A model generated the notes under the pieces. The model ran no database searches and was not told where the DNA came from. It saw only the letters and a list, made by a program, of their open reading frames with translations. Source: an uncultured Oscillibacter sp. (lineage in GTDB: Bacteria; Bacillota_A; Clostridia; Oscillospirales; Oscillospiraceae). From it: DNA of 13,492 nucleotides. How positions within the stretch are numbered: the first letter of the stretch is position 1; every line of letters begins with the position of its first letter. The DNA lies in the NCBI GenBank assembly GCA_902462475.1, contig CABQCB010000028.1, forward strand, positions 1 to 13,492, written 5' to 3'. Below, piece after piece: positions 1-6,883 of this stretch. The position numbers were made by a program, and so were the translations under genes.

Positions 1-4
1 TATA

Positions 5-1201
5 TTACAGCAGGGTATCGAACGCGGCCTTGAAGTCGGCGATGATGTCCTCGGGATCCTCCAGGCCCACGCTGATGCGGACCAGACCCTCGGAAATGCC
101 GGAGGCCTTCAGCTCCTCAGCGGTATAAGTAGAGTGGGTCATGGTAGCGGGATGCTCCACCAGGGTCTCAGCGTCGCCCAGGGACACGGCGATGGTGCAC
201 AGCTGCAGCTTGTTCAGAGCGGCGGCGGTGGCAGCCTTGTCGGCCTTCAGCTCGATGGAGATCATGCCGCCGGGCAGCTTCATCTGACGGGCAGCGATCT
301 CGTGGCCCTCGAAGCTCTCCAGGCCGGGATAGTAGACCTTATCCACGGCGGGGTGGCTCACCAGGAACTCCGCGACCTTCTTGGCGTTGGCGCAGTGACG
401 CTCCATGCGGATGTCCAGGGTCTTCATGCCGCGGGCCATCAGGAAGGCGTTGAAGGGGCTCATGACCGCGCCGGTCATATCCTTCAGGCCGAACATACGG
501 GCGGTGTTGATGAACTCGTTATCGCTGATGATGGCACCCGCGATGACGTCGCCGTGGCCGTTGAGGTACTTGGTGGCGCTGTGGACGACCACGTCGGCAC
601 CCAGCTCCAGAGGACGCTGCAGGTAAGGCGTGCAGAAGGTGTTATCCACGATGACCTTGATGCCGGCGTTATAGGCGTGCGCCTCCTTGGCAACGGCAGC
701 GATGTCCACGATCTTCAGGGTGGGGTTGCAGGGAGTCTCCAGATAGACCACCTTGGTCTTCTCGTTCAGAGCGGCCTTCAGGGCGGCCATGTCGGTCATA
801 TCGATGAAGTGGACCTTCACGCCGAACTTGCAGATGCCGTGGTTGAACAGAGCGAAGGTGCAGCCATACAGGGTGTCGCTGGCCACGATCTCGTCGCCGG
901 CTTCCACGCTGGACCAGATGGCGGTGGAGATAGCGCCCATGCCGGAAGCGGTGGCCAGAGCAGCCTCGCCGCCCTCCAGCTCAGCCAGCTTGGCTTCCAC
1001 GGTGGCTACGGTGGGGTTGCCCAGACGGGAATAGATGTAGCCGCTCTCCTGGCCGGCAAAGCGGGCACCGCCCTGCTCCACGGTATCGAACTCGAAGGTG
1101 GAGGTCTGATAGATGGGATCGCACAAAGAACCCGCAGCGTTCTTCACCTTGCCGGTATGGATCTGACGGGTGGCAAAGCCAAGCTTCTTTTCAGTGTTCA
1201 T
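5..1201 (-). CDS. megL: L-methionine gamma-lyase (PLP enzyme)
   Basis: This 398-residue protein has the usual length of the Cys/Met-metabolism PLP family. It cleaves L-methionine to methanethiol, ammonia and 2-oxobutyrate in the cytosol, and such enzymes often also release H2S from cysteine or homocysteine. The PLP lysine is Lys211 in SATKYLNGHGD, with Asp186 in VDNTFC and Arg375 in LVRISVGLED. Cys114 in DTLYGCTF and Lys240-Asp241 in FGLKDMTG match residues that set methionine gamma-lyase apart from cystathionine lyases and synthases, so the specific name is well supported. The ATG at 1201 is preceded by GGAAGG about 7 nt upstream. The gene is divergent from a LysR regulator at 1554, which is its likely controller. 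The stop codon lies at the window edge, so its terminator and any downstream partner are not visible. Confidence 0.94.
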   Translation of the reverse strand: MNTEKKLGFATRQIHTGKVKNAAGSLCDPIYQTSTFEFDTVEQGGARFAGQESGYIYSRLGNPTVATVEAKLAELEGGEAALATASGMGAISTAIWSSVEAGDEIVASDTLYGCTFALFNHGICKFGVKVHFIDMTDMAALKAALNEKTKVVYLETPCNPTLKIVDIAAVAKEAHAYNAGIKVIVDNTFCTPYLQRPLELGADVVVHSATKYLNGHGDVIAGAIISDNEFINTARMFGLKDMTGAVMSPFNAFLMARGMKTLDIRMERHCANAKKVAEFLVSHPAVDKVYYPGLESFEGHEIAARQMKLPGGMISIELKADKAATAAALNKLQLCTIAVSLGDAETLVEHPATMTHSTYTAEELKASGISEGLVRISVGLEDPEDIIADFKAAFDTLL

Positions 1202-1419
1202 GATAAATCCTTCCTTTCTAATTCGGCCCGCGCGGTGTCTTTCTCCGGCGGAGCAATCGTTTTTGCGTTCATTTTTCCAACATCAGACGGCCAAAACTGC
1301 CGCATCTGTCAGTGGGAGAGAGAATAGAGAGAGAGTTGTTTTGATCAGCGCATTTGTGGTAATGTTGACCAGAAATTTCAGATTGTCTTTCATTTCTTTA
1401 CCAACTTCTGACTATAAGA

Positions 1420-1445
1420 TAACACAATTCCCAAAGGGTGTGTTA
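1420..1445. promoter_or_regulatory. Inverted repeat, candidate LysR operator
   Basis: The perfect 7-bp arms TAACACA (1420-1426) and TGTGTTA (1439-1445) are separated by 12 bp, so the dyad spans 26 bp. It lies between the two divergent genes, directly upstream of the weak -10 proposed for megL and about 80 bp upstream of the lysR transcription start. LysR-type proteins typically bind dyads in divergent gaps to activate the neighbour and repress themselves. The site fits that scheme, but binding is inferred. Confidence 0.45.
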
Positions 1446-1489
1446 GTATTGGTTTTCCTCAATCTGTTCTCACTTTTTTCAATAGCGGT

Positions 1490-1518
1490 TTGACTTTCCC
1501 CGGCGCACGGCCTATAAT
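1490..1518 (+). promoter_or_regulatory. lysR sigma-A promoter
   Basis: TTGACT (1490-1495) and a consensus TATAAT (1513-1518) are separated by exactly 17 bp. The predicted start, near 1525, falls almost on an upstream in-frame ATG at 1527. This supports the ATG at 1554, which has a strong ribosome site, as the true start of the LysR gene. Confidence 0.85.
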
Positions 1519-1553
1519 AAGCAATCATGGCCGGTTATAACAGGAGGTATGGC

Positions 1554-2528
1554 ATGACTTTTCAGCAGCTTACATATGTCGTTGAAATTTCCAAGTGCGG
1601 CTCCATTAACAAGGCCGCTCACAAGTTGTTTCTTTCTCAGTCCGGCATCTCCACCGCTGTGCGGGAGCTGGAGGAGGAATTGGGCATTCAGTTTTTTGTC
1701 CGCAGCAACCGGGGCGTGGAATTCACGCCGGAGGGAAAGGAGTTCCTCAGCTACGCCATCTCTCTTCTGGAGCAAAAGCAGCGGATCGAAAGCCTCTACG
1801 GTGAGGCCAGAAACACCGCCGCGCCGGTACGCTTTTCCGTTTCCACCCAGCGCTACCCCTTTTCAGAGGACGCGTTTTTGCGGATGCTGCAAAACACGGA
1901 GGAAAACCGCTACTGCTTTTCCGCCAAGGAGGCCGGCATGGACGCGGTCATCGACGACGTCTATGACCACCGGGCGGATATCGGCGTGATCTTTTTGACG
2001 GAGCTGACGGAGAAGATGATCCGGCGGCTGCTGGACTCCCGGGAACTGGAATTCCACGAGGTGGCTGCGGTGGCACCGTGCGTCTATGTCCGCAAGGACC
2101 ACCCGCTGGCGGGATTGAGCACCGTCAGCGAATCGGACCTGGCCGGCTACCCCTATGTCTCCTTTGAACATGACCAGGGCGTGGCGGCGGACTTTTCCGA
2201 GGAGTACCAGATCCTGTCGCTGAAAAAGCCCGCCCGGTGCATCAGCGTGAACAACCGCTCCACCATGATGAACGTGCTGGCCCGCACCGACGCTTTCACC
2301 ACCGGCAGCGGGTTGCTGGTGGAAAACATCACCAGCCAGGCGGTGGTGACGGTCCCCCTGTCCGGCAAGACCTGCATCCGGCTGGGTTGGATCGTGCCGA
2401 AAAACAGCAAGCTCTCCCCCCTGGCCGAGCAGTTCGTCTCCTATCTGGAGCAGTCCGTGGCGGAGTCCATCCGGTTTACCGAAAGCCTTCACCAATCTCT
2501 TCCCAAGATCTGTTCGGAGCAGAGCTGA
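1554..2528 (+). CDS. LysR-type transcriptional regulator
   Basis: This 324-residue protein has an N-terminal winged helix-turn-helix (residues 1-60, recognition region SINKAAHKLFLSQSGISTAV) followed by a linker helix and an effector-binding domain, the standard LysR layout and length. The start at 1554 is chosen because AGGAGG ends 6 nt upstream; an in-frame ATG at 1527 has no ribosome site and would sit at the transcription start. The gene is divergent from megL and convergent with an NhaC-type transporter, so it probably controls sulfur amino-acid breakdown, perhaps in response to methionine or a product. The effector cannot be read from sequence. CysB, MetR and others share this fold, and I do not assign a named orthologue. 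Confidence 0.9.
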   Translation: MTFQQLTYVVEISKCGSINKAAHKLFLSQSGISTAVRELEEELGIQFFVRSNRGVEFTPEGKEFLSYAISLLEQKQRIESLYGEARNTAAPVRFSVSTQRYPFSEDAFLRMLQNTEENRYCFSAKEAGMDAVIDDVYDHRADIGVIFLTELTEKMIRRLLDSRELEFHEVAAVAPCVYVRKDHPLAGLSTVSESDLAGYPYVSFEHDQGVAADFSEEYQILSLKKPARCISVNNRSTMMNVLARTDAFTTGSGLLVENITSQAVVTVPLSGKTCIRLGWIVPKNSKLSPLAEQFVSYLEQSVAESIRFTESLHQSLPKICSEQS

Positions 2529-2533
2529 ATGAA

Positions 2534-2566
2534 AAAAAGAGAGCGTCCGTTGGACGCTCTCTTTTT
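2534..2566. terminator. Bidirectional terminator, lysR/nhaC
   Basis: The stem GAGCGTCC (2541-2548) pairs with GGACGCTC (2552-2559) around a GTT loop and is extended outward by AG and an A-run pairing with CT and a T-run. Each strand therefore ends in a U-tract. It fills the 43-nt gap between two convergent stop codons. Confidence 0.92.
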
Positions 2567-2571
2567 ATAGA

Positions 2572-3999
2572 TCAAGCCTGGCTGGCTTCGTGCTCGGCCT
2601 CGGCAGCCAGCAGAGCCTTCTTGGCCTCCACGCCGGACTCGGCCACGTCGTACTCCCAGTTCCAGGGATCCTTGCGGCAGATACCGTCGGCGAAGGGGAT
2701 GAAGATGGACAGGATGCCCACGACTGCCAGGATCCAGCAGTACCAGAGGTTGGGGATGATGTCCGTGGGGCTCATGGCGATGCCGTAAGCGGAGGTCAGG
2801 GACGCCGCCGTCAGCAGCTGGGCGCCGTAGGGGATCATGCCCTGCAGCACGCAGGAGAACACGTCCAGCAAGGAAGCGGTGCGGCGGGGATCGACCTTGT
2901 ACTCGTGGCTGATATCTCTGGCCATGCTGCCGCTGAGGACGATGGCCACGGTGTTGTTGGCGGTGGCGCAGTCGGCCAGGGACACCAGAACGGAGATGCC
3001 CACCTGAGCGGACTTGTTGCCCTTCATCATGCCGCGCAGCTTTTCAATGAGCCAGGTGATGCCGCCGTTGTGCGTGACCATCTCAGACATGCCGCCGCAG
3101 AACAGCGTCAGGAAGAACACCTCGTTCATGCCGGTGAAGCCCGTCCAGACGTTCTGGGCAAAGCCGAAGATATCCAGAGAGCCGGTGGCCAGACCCACGA
3201 TGCCGGCAGCGAAGATGCCGATGGTCAGGACCAGGAACACGTTCATGCCCACCAGAGCCAGGATCAGAACCAGCAGATAGGGCACGACCTTGATGATGCT
3301 GTACTCCAGCGCGCCCATCTCAGGCGTCACATCGGGACGGCCAACCATCAGCAGCACGATGATGGTGATGATAGCGGCGGGCAGGGCGATGAAGAAGTTC
3401 ACGCGGAACTTATCGCGCATCTCGCAGCCCTGGCTGCGGGTGGCAGCGATGGTGGTATCGGAGATCATGGACAGGTTGTCGCCGAACATGGCGCCGCCCA
3501 CGCAGGCACCCAGCATCATGGGGATGCTCAGTCCCGCCTTGTCCGCAACGCCCACGGCGATGGGAACGATGGCGCCGATGGTGCCCATGGAGGTACCGGT
3601 TGCGGTGCCCATGAACGCGGAGATGATGAACACGCCGGCAGTCAGGAAGTGGACGGGGATCAGGCTCAGGCCCAGGTTGACGGTGGCATCCCGGCCGCCC
3701 ATGGCAGCCGCCACGCCGGAGAAGGCACCGGCCAGCAGATAGATCATCAGCATGGTCAGCACGTCCTCATTGGCCGCGCCTCTGGCAAAGATCTTGAAAC
3801 GCTCATTCATGGTGCCCTTGGTCATGGCAAACGCCACCAGCAGGGCGATAAACATAGCCGTTACGGAGGGGAACTGGTAAAACGCCATTTCGACGCCCTG
3901 GGACTGCAGGATCAGTCCGGCGCCCAGATAGATCACAACGAATATCAGGAACGGAACCAGAGCCAGGCCGCTGCCTTTCTTATTCAGGGTACGATCCAT
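2572..3999 (-). CDS. NhaC-family Na+-coupled transporter
   Basis: This 475-residue integral membrane protein has about 11-12 hydrophobic segments, for example near residues 12-31, 44-60, 79-100, 108-130, 200-219, 236-272 and 417-436. NhaC-superfamily hallmarks include the small-residue stretch GTATGTSMGTIGAIVPIA (131-148), FGDNLSMISDTT (172-183) and ADCATANNTVAIV (342-354). Family members exchange Na+ for H+ or move organic solutes such as malate/lactate, and one branch (MetT) has been predicted to import methionine. Its place beside a megL-LysR pair makes methionine or another sulfur amino acid a reasonable substrate, but this is inference from context. The ATG has GGAGG 8 nt upstream. The C-terminal tail (about 440-475) is hydrophilic and probably cytoplasmic. 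Confidence 0.87.
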   Translation of the reverse strand: MDRTLNKKGSGLALVPFLIFVVIYLGAGLILQSQGVEMAFYQFPSVTAMFIALLVAFAMTKGTMNERFKIFARGAANEDVLTMLMIYLLAGAFSGVAAAMGGRDATVNLGLSLIPVHFLTAGVFIISAFMGTATGTSMGTIGAIVPIAVGVADKAGLSIPMMLGACVGGAMFGDNLSMISDTTIAATRSQGCEMRDKFRVNFFIALPAAIITIIVLLMVGRPDVTPEMGALEYSIIKVVPYLLVLILALVGMNVFLVLTIGIFAAGIVGLATGSLDIFGFAQNVWTGFTGMNEVFFLTLFCGGMSEMVTHNGGITWLIEKLRGMMKGNKSAQVGISVLVSLADCATANNTVAIVLSGSMARDISHEYKVDPRRTASLLDVFSCVLQGMIPYGAQLLTAASLTSAYGIAMSPTDIIPNLWYCWILAVVGILSIFIPFADGICRKDPWNWEYDVAESGVEAKKALLAAEAEHEASQA

Positions 4000-4099
4000 A
4001 AAATTTTCCTCCTCTTTTCTTGTCCTCTTTGCTGATACGCCTCTCTCTTCGTCTTATTGCACAGAATATGCTCTCCAGATCTTCTCGTCTCTGTGTAAA

Positions 4100-4129
4100 A
4101 GTATATCATTTTTTGCATGGAACTGTTAA
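4100..4129 (-). promoter_or_regulatory. Promoter of NhaC-family gene
   Basis: Read on the minus strand, TTAACA (4129-4124) and TATACT (4105-4100) are separated by 18 bp. The start is predicted near 4093, leaving a leader of about 90 nt before the ATG at 3999. The surrounding 4000-4290 interval is AT-rich and contains no gene. Confidence 0.65.
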
Positions 4130-4220
4130 TACCTATCTTGTATAATGGGCTATTACTTTTTTCGATACCAATTAATCCCTTTCTTCATAATCCATTTTTC
4201 ACGGGTTTTTGATCTCCGCA

Positions 4221-4249
4221 TTGACTTTTTTCTCCATTTCCGATATTGT
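4221..4249 (+). promoter_or_regulatory. Promoter of mscS
   Basis: TTGACT (4221-4226) and TATTGT (4244-4249) are separated by 17 bp, giving a start near 4256. An isolated TATAAT at 4141-4146 lacks a good -35 and may be a weaker second promoter. Confidence 0.65.
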
Positions 4250-4292
4250 TAAATTCCTGATAAGAATACCGTATGAAAGGCAGGGAACGTAT

Positions 4293-5114
4293 ATGTCCTC
4301 TTTGGATCTTTCCAGTCTGATGGGCATCTCTCTGGGCACGCTGACTCTGGGCAAGGTCATTTCCGCCGCCGTCACGCTGCTGATCTGTCTGGTGGTCATC
4401 CGGGTGCTGATGAAGCTTCTGAACCGCCTGCTGAGCCGGTCCAAGCTGGACGCCCGGGTCCAAAAATATGTGGCCGCCGGTGTGCGGATGGTCCTCTATG
4501 TCATCACGGCGCTGATCGTGGTGGACAGTCTGGGCATTCCCATTACCTCCCTGGTGGCCCTGCTGTCCGTGGGCTCCCTGGGCATCACCCTGGCGGCGGA
4601 GGACATTCTGGGCAACGTGGCGGGCGGCCTGGTGATCCTCTCGTCCCACCCCTTTGCCCTGGGCGACTTTTTGGAGGTGGGCGGCACCTCCGGAACGGTG
4701 GAGGAGATCAGTCTCAACCACACCAAGCTCATCACCCCCGACGGGCTGATGGTGCTGCTGCCCAACAAGGAGCTGGCCAGCTCCAAAATGACCAACTACA
4801 CCGTCAACGGCCAGCGGCGCATCGTCTGGAAGGTCTCCGCCTCCTATGATGCCCCCACGGAGACGGTGAAAGCCGCCTGTGAGCAGGCCCTGGGCATGAC
4901 GGACCACCTTTTGAAAGACCCCGCCCCCAGCGTGCGGCTGACGAGTTACGGGGAAAGTGCCATTGAATACACCGTTTACTGCTGGGCCGCGCCTGCCGAT
5001 TACTGGGACGCCTATTTTGCCCTGGGCGAGCATCTGCGCACCGCCTTCGCCGACCACGGCGTGGAGATGACCTACAACCATCTGAACGTGCACATTGTGG
5101 AAAACCGGACCTGA
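4293..5114 (+). CDS. mscS: Small-conductance mechanosensitive channel MscS
   Basis: This 273-residue protein has the size of classical MscS. It forms a heptameric pore that opens under membrane tension and releases solutes after osmotic downshock. Predicted membrane helices lie at about 18-40 and 60-83, followed by the pore-lining helix at about 86-118 with the small-residue pattern SLVALLSVGSLGITLAAED. The conserved beta-domain motif FALGDFLEVGGTSGTVEEI and the PNKELASSKMTNY segment come next, then the C-terminal cytosolic cage. The ATG at 4293 is preferred, with AGGGA 7 nt upstream. An upstream in-frame TTG (4209) precedes the predicted promoter and is rejected. The gene is convergent with udp and shares a terminator with it. 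Confidence 0.92.
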   Translation: MSSLDLSSLMGISLGTLTLGKVISAAVTLLICLVVIRVLMKLLNRLLSRSKLDARVQKYVAAGVRMVLYVITALIVVDSLGIPITSLVALLSVGSLGITLAAEDILGNVAGGLVILSSHPFALGDFLEVGGTSGTVEEISLNHTKLITPDGLMVLLPNKELASSKMTNYTVNGQRRIVWKVSASYDAPTETVKAACEQALGMTDHLLKDPAPSVRLTSYGESAIEYTVYCWAAPADYWDAYFALGEHLRTAFADHGVEMTYNHLNVHIVENRT

Positions 5115-5117
5115 ACG

Positions 5118-5153
5118 AAAAAAGTACCGCGGCAGCTGCCGCGGTACTTTTTT
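5118..5153. terminator. Bidirectional terminator, mscS/udp
   Basis: This is a perfect 36-bp palindrome centred between 5135 and 5136: six A, then GTACCGCGGCAG, its complement, then T-run. It works symmetrically for the two convergent genes whose stop codons flank it 47 nt apart. Confidence 0.93.
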
Positions 5154-5161
5154 TCCATGGT

Positions 5162-5935
5162 TCAGCGGCCCAGCCGCAGGTCCTCTTCGATGAGCAGTTT
5201 CAGCGCCTCCACCGCCACCCGGACGGAGGCAGTGGTATCCTCGCTCATGCGCTGGTCCAGTCCGGCGGCCTCCCGTTCCTGGTTCCACACCACGTGGAAG
5301 CAGGAGCCGCATCGGCACCCCAGTGCCGCCGCCACCACAAACAGCGCGGCAGACTCCATTTCACTGGCCTTGACCCCCAGCCGCTTCCAGCTCTCCCACT
5401 TTTGCTTGAGCTCGTAGTAGACCGGGGAGGCGTCGGGGCTGTGCTGACCGTAGAAGCTGTCCTTGCACTGGACCACGCCCGTGTGCAAAGGCAGCCCCAG
5501 GTCCCGGGTGGCCCGCACCAGACAGCCCGTCACGTCATAGTCCGCCACCGCCGGGAACTCCAAAGGCGCGTATTCCAGGCTGGTATGCTCAAACCGCACG
5601 GCGCCGGTGGCCACCACAATGTCCCCGGACTGTACGTTCAAGTCGATGCCGCCGCAGGTGCCCGTGCGGATGAAGGTATCCGCGCCGCACTTGTGCAGCT
5701 CCTCCATGGCGATGGCCGCGGAGGGCCCGCCGATGCCGGTGGAGCAGGCCGTGACCTTCTGCCCCAGCAGCGTCCCGGTCCAGACGTTGTACTCCCGGTT
5801 GCACGCCACCTGCCGGGCGTCATCAAACAGGGCGGCAATGGCCGGCACCCGCCCCGGGTCGCCGGGCAGGATGCAGTAGCGTCCCACGTCCTCGCCGGTA
5901 CAGGCGATATGATACTGCCGTTCCAGTTCCTGCAT
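5162..5935 (-). CDS. udp: Uridine phosphorylase
   Basis: This 257-residue protein is close to the usual ~253 of Udp. It catalyses reversible phosphorolysis of uridine to uracil and ribose-1-phosphate (pyrimidine salvage, cytosol). PNP/UDP family motifs are GDPGRV (25-30), [16 protein letters not shown] (65-80), the phosphate-binding RTGT (90-93), [12 protein letters not shown] and EMESAALF (192-199). The uracil-side loop reads [11 protein letters not shown], keeping the Gln but lacking the Arg two residues later seen in E. coli Udp; other Gram-positive members also differ here, so this alone does not change the call. The ATG at 5935 has GAGG 8 nt upstream. A 36-codon in-frame extension crosses the promoter and is not used. 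No nucleoside transporter or kinase is adjacent. Confidence 0.88.
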   Translation of the reverse strand: MQELERQYHIACTGEDVGRYCILPGDPGRVPAIAALFDDARQVACNREYNVWTGTLLGQKVTACSTGIGGPSAAIAMEELHKCGADTFIRTGTCGGIDLNVQSGDIVVATGAVRFEHTSLEYAPLEFPAVADYDVTGCLVRATRDLGLPLHTGVVQCKDSFYGQHSPDASPVYYELKQKWESWKRLGVKASEMESAALFVVAAALGCRCGSCFHVVWNQEREAAGLDQRMSEDTTASVRVAVEALKLLIEEDLRLGR

Positions 5936-5965
5936 ACAGATCACCTCACTGAATTTGATACCGCC

Positions 5966-5995
5966 AGTATAGCAGACTCCGGCACGCCTTGTAAA
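5966..5995 (-). promoter_or_regulatory. udp promoter with overlapping dyad
   Basis: On the minus strand TTTACA (5995-5990) and TATACT (5971-5966) are separated by 18 bp, giving a very short leader before the ATG at 5935. The -35 hexamer is embedded in an inverted repeat: CGCCTT (5985-5990) and AAGGCG (5994-5999) around GTA, extendable to 9-bp arms with one mismatch (5982-6002). A repressor bound there would block the promoter; which one is unknown. Confidence 0.7.
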
Positions 5996-6108
5996 GGCGC
6001 GCTCCACCCCCCTTTTTGTTCTCTTTTGTTGTCTCTTTGTCACTTTTTTGAGATGTACCCCAAAAAGCGCTGTGATACAGTGAGAGAAATTTCAGAAAGG
6101 AGCCTCCT

Positions 6109-6843
6109 ATGCGATCCATGTTTGCCCTTTTGCTGCCGCTGGCGCTCCTGGCCGGCTGCGCGGCCCCATCTTCCTCCACGGCGCAGGAGGATACCGCCCA
6201 GGAAAGCCCCCAAGCCAGCACCTCCCCCGATGACACCGACGGAACCCTTTTTGATGAAGAACTGTCCGTGACGGTGGACGGCGGCAGAACGCTGACGCTG
6301 GCAGCCCACTGCAAGGAGACCTTCATGGATGGCTTTTCCACCTTCGGCACAGGCTCCATTGACGTGCTGGACAACGGGAAGCTGCTTCAGACCCTGGACG
6401 TGGGTGCGGGCGTCCTCACGCTGGAGGAAGATGCGGCAGCTTCTTCCAAGCAAGTCTATCCCACGGTTTTTGACAGCAACTACCTGCCCACTGTGGTAGA
6501 TCTCAATTTTGACGGCGCCCAGGACATCCTGTGCATGTGCGACATGGGCACGGTGAACGGGTCGTACCTCTGCTGGCTGTGGGACCCGGACCTGGGGCAA
6601 TTCATCGCCGGTCCCGGGCTGTGCGGCTACGCCGTGGAGCCGGACCCCGACACCCGGCAGGTCTCCGTCAGCAGCCGCGGCGGCTGGGGCACTTACGACA
6701 CGGATATCTATGCCCCCGATGAGCAGGGTGCCCTGGTCCATGTGAAGAACATCCACAAGGAACCGGCAGAGGACGGCAGCGGAGAGCTGAAAACCACCGT
6801 CCAGATACTGGCGGACGGCCAGTGGACTGAAGTCACCGAATAA
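6109..6843 (+). CDS. Predicted lipoprotein with DLNFDG motif
   Basis: This 244-residue protein is probably exported and lipid-anchored. It has a short signal peptide with lipobox LLAGC (residues 13-17), predicted to be cleaved and lipidated at Cys17. A low-complexity Ser/Thr/Gln/Glu linker (about 18-46) follows, then a soluble domain. The segment VVDLNFDGAQDIL (129-141) resembles the Asp-rich DxNxDGxxD loops of calcium-binding, FG-GAP-like or XAC2610-like exported proteins, and the five-cysteine mature domain is otherwise unfamiliar. The function is unknown. GGAG lies 6 nt before the ATG. A weak candidate promoter is TTGAGA, 17 bp, TGTGAT within 6048-6080. The gene is divergent from udp and convergent with mutS2. 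Confidence 0.8.
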   Translation: MRSMFALLLPLALLAGCAAPSSSTAQEDTAQESPQASTSPDDTDGTLFDEELSVTVDGGRTLTLAAHCKETFMDGFSTFGTGSIDVLDNGKLLQTLDVGAGVLTLEEDAAASSKQVYPTVFDSNYLPTVVDLNFDGAQDILCMCDMGTVNGSYLCWLWDPDLGQFIAGPGLCGYAVEPDPDTRQVSVSSRGGWGTYDTDIYAPDEQGALVHVKNIHKEPAEDGSGELKTTVQILADGQWTEVTE

Positions 6844-6882
6844 AAAAGAACGCCACCCCAGGTTCGGGTGGCGTTCTTTTTT
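6842..6882. terminator. Bidirectional terminator, lipoprotein/mutS2
   Basis: A perfect 17-bp stem (6842-6858 with 6866-6882) has its core GAACGCCACCC flanked by A-run and T-run, around a 7-nt loop. The stem starts inside the TAA stop of the lipoprotein gene and ends one base before the mutS2 stop, so it serves both convergent genes. Confidence 0.92.
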
Positions 6883-6883
6883 A

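Larger units (their letters stand above)
1202..1553. promoter_or_regulatory. megL/lysR divergent regulatory region
   Basis: This 352-bp gap holds the control signals of both genes and no open frame worth calling. On the plus side it contains the lysR promoter and ribosome site. On the minus side a -10-like TATAGT lies at 1416-1411, next to an inverted repeat at 1420-1445, and has no good -35, as expected of an activated promoter. If that start is used, megL has a leader of about 200 nt. The leader carries a pyrimidine-rich tract (GA-rich on the plus strand, 1314-1335) and a bulged 8-bp stem (1284-1291 with 1299-1308). I looked for a SAM-I riboswitch core and did not see one. Confidence 0.7.

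Noticed and set aside
134..1327. A 397-codon open frame antisense to megL
   Set aside because: A compositional shadow of megL, which has all of its catalytic residues on the minus strand.
1202..1410. SAM-type riboswitch in the megL leader
   Set aside because: I did not find the conserved SAM-I core sequences; only a weak bulged stem and a pyrimidine tract are present.
2590..4035. A 481-codon open frame on the plus strand, antisense to the NhaC-family gene
   Set aside because: His/Gly/Asp/Gln-rich composition with no recognisable domain; the opposite strand encodes a typical membrane transporter with a good ribosome site.
4209..4292. TTG start giving a longer MscS
   Set aside because: The TTG lies upstream of the predicted promoter and has no SD; the ATG at 4293 gives the usual MscS length.
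5936..6043. Extended N-terminus of uridine phosphorylase
   Set aside because: The extra 36 codons run through the promoter and are Arg/Lys-rich; the ATG at 5935 has a strong SD and matches family length.
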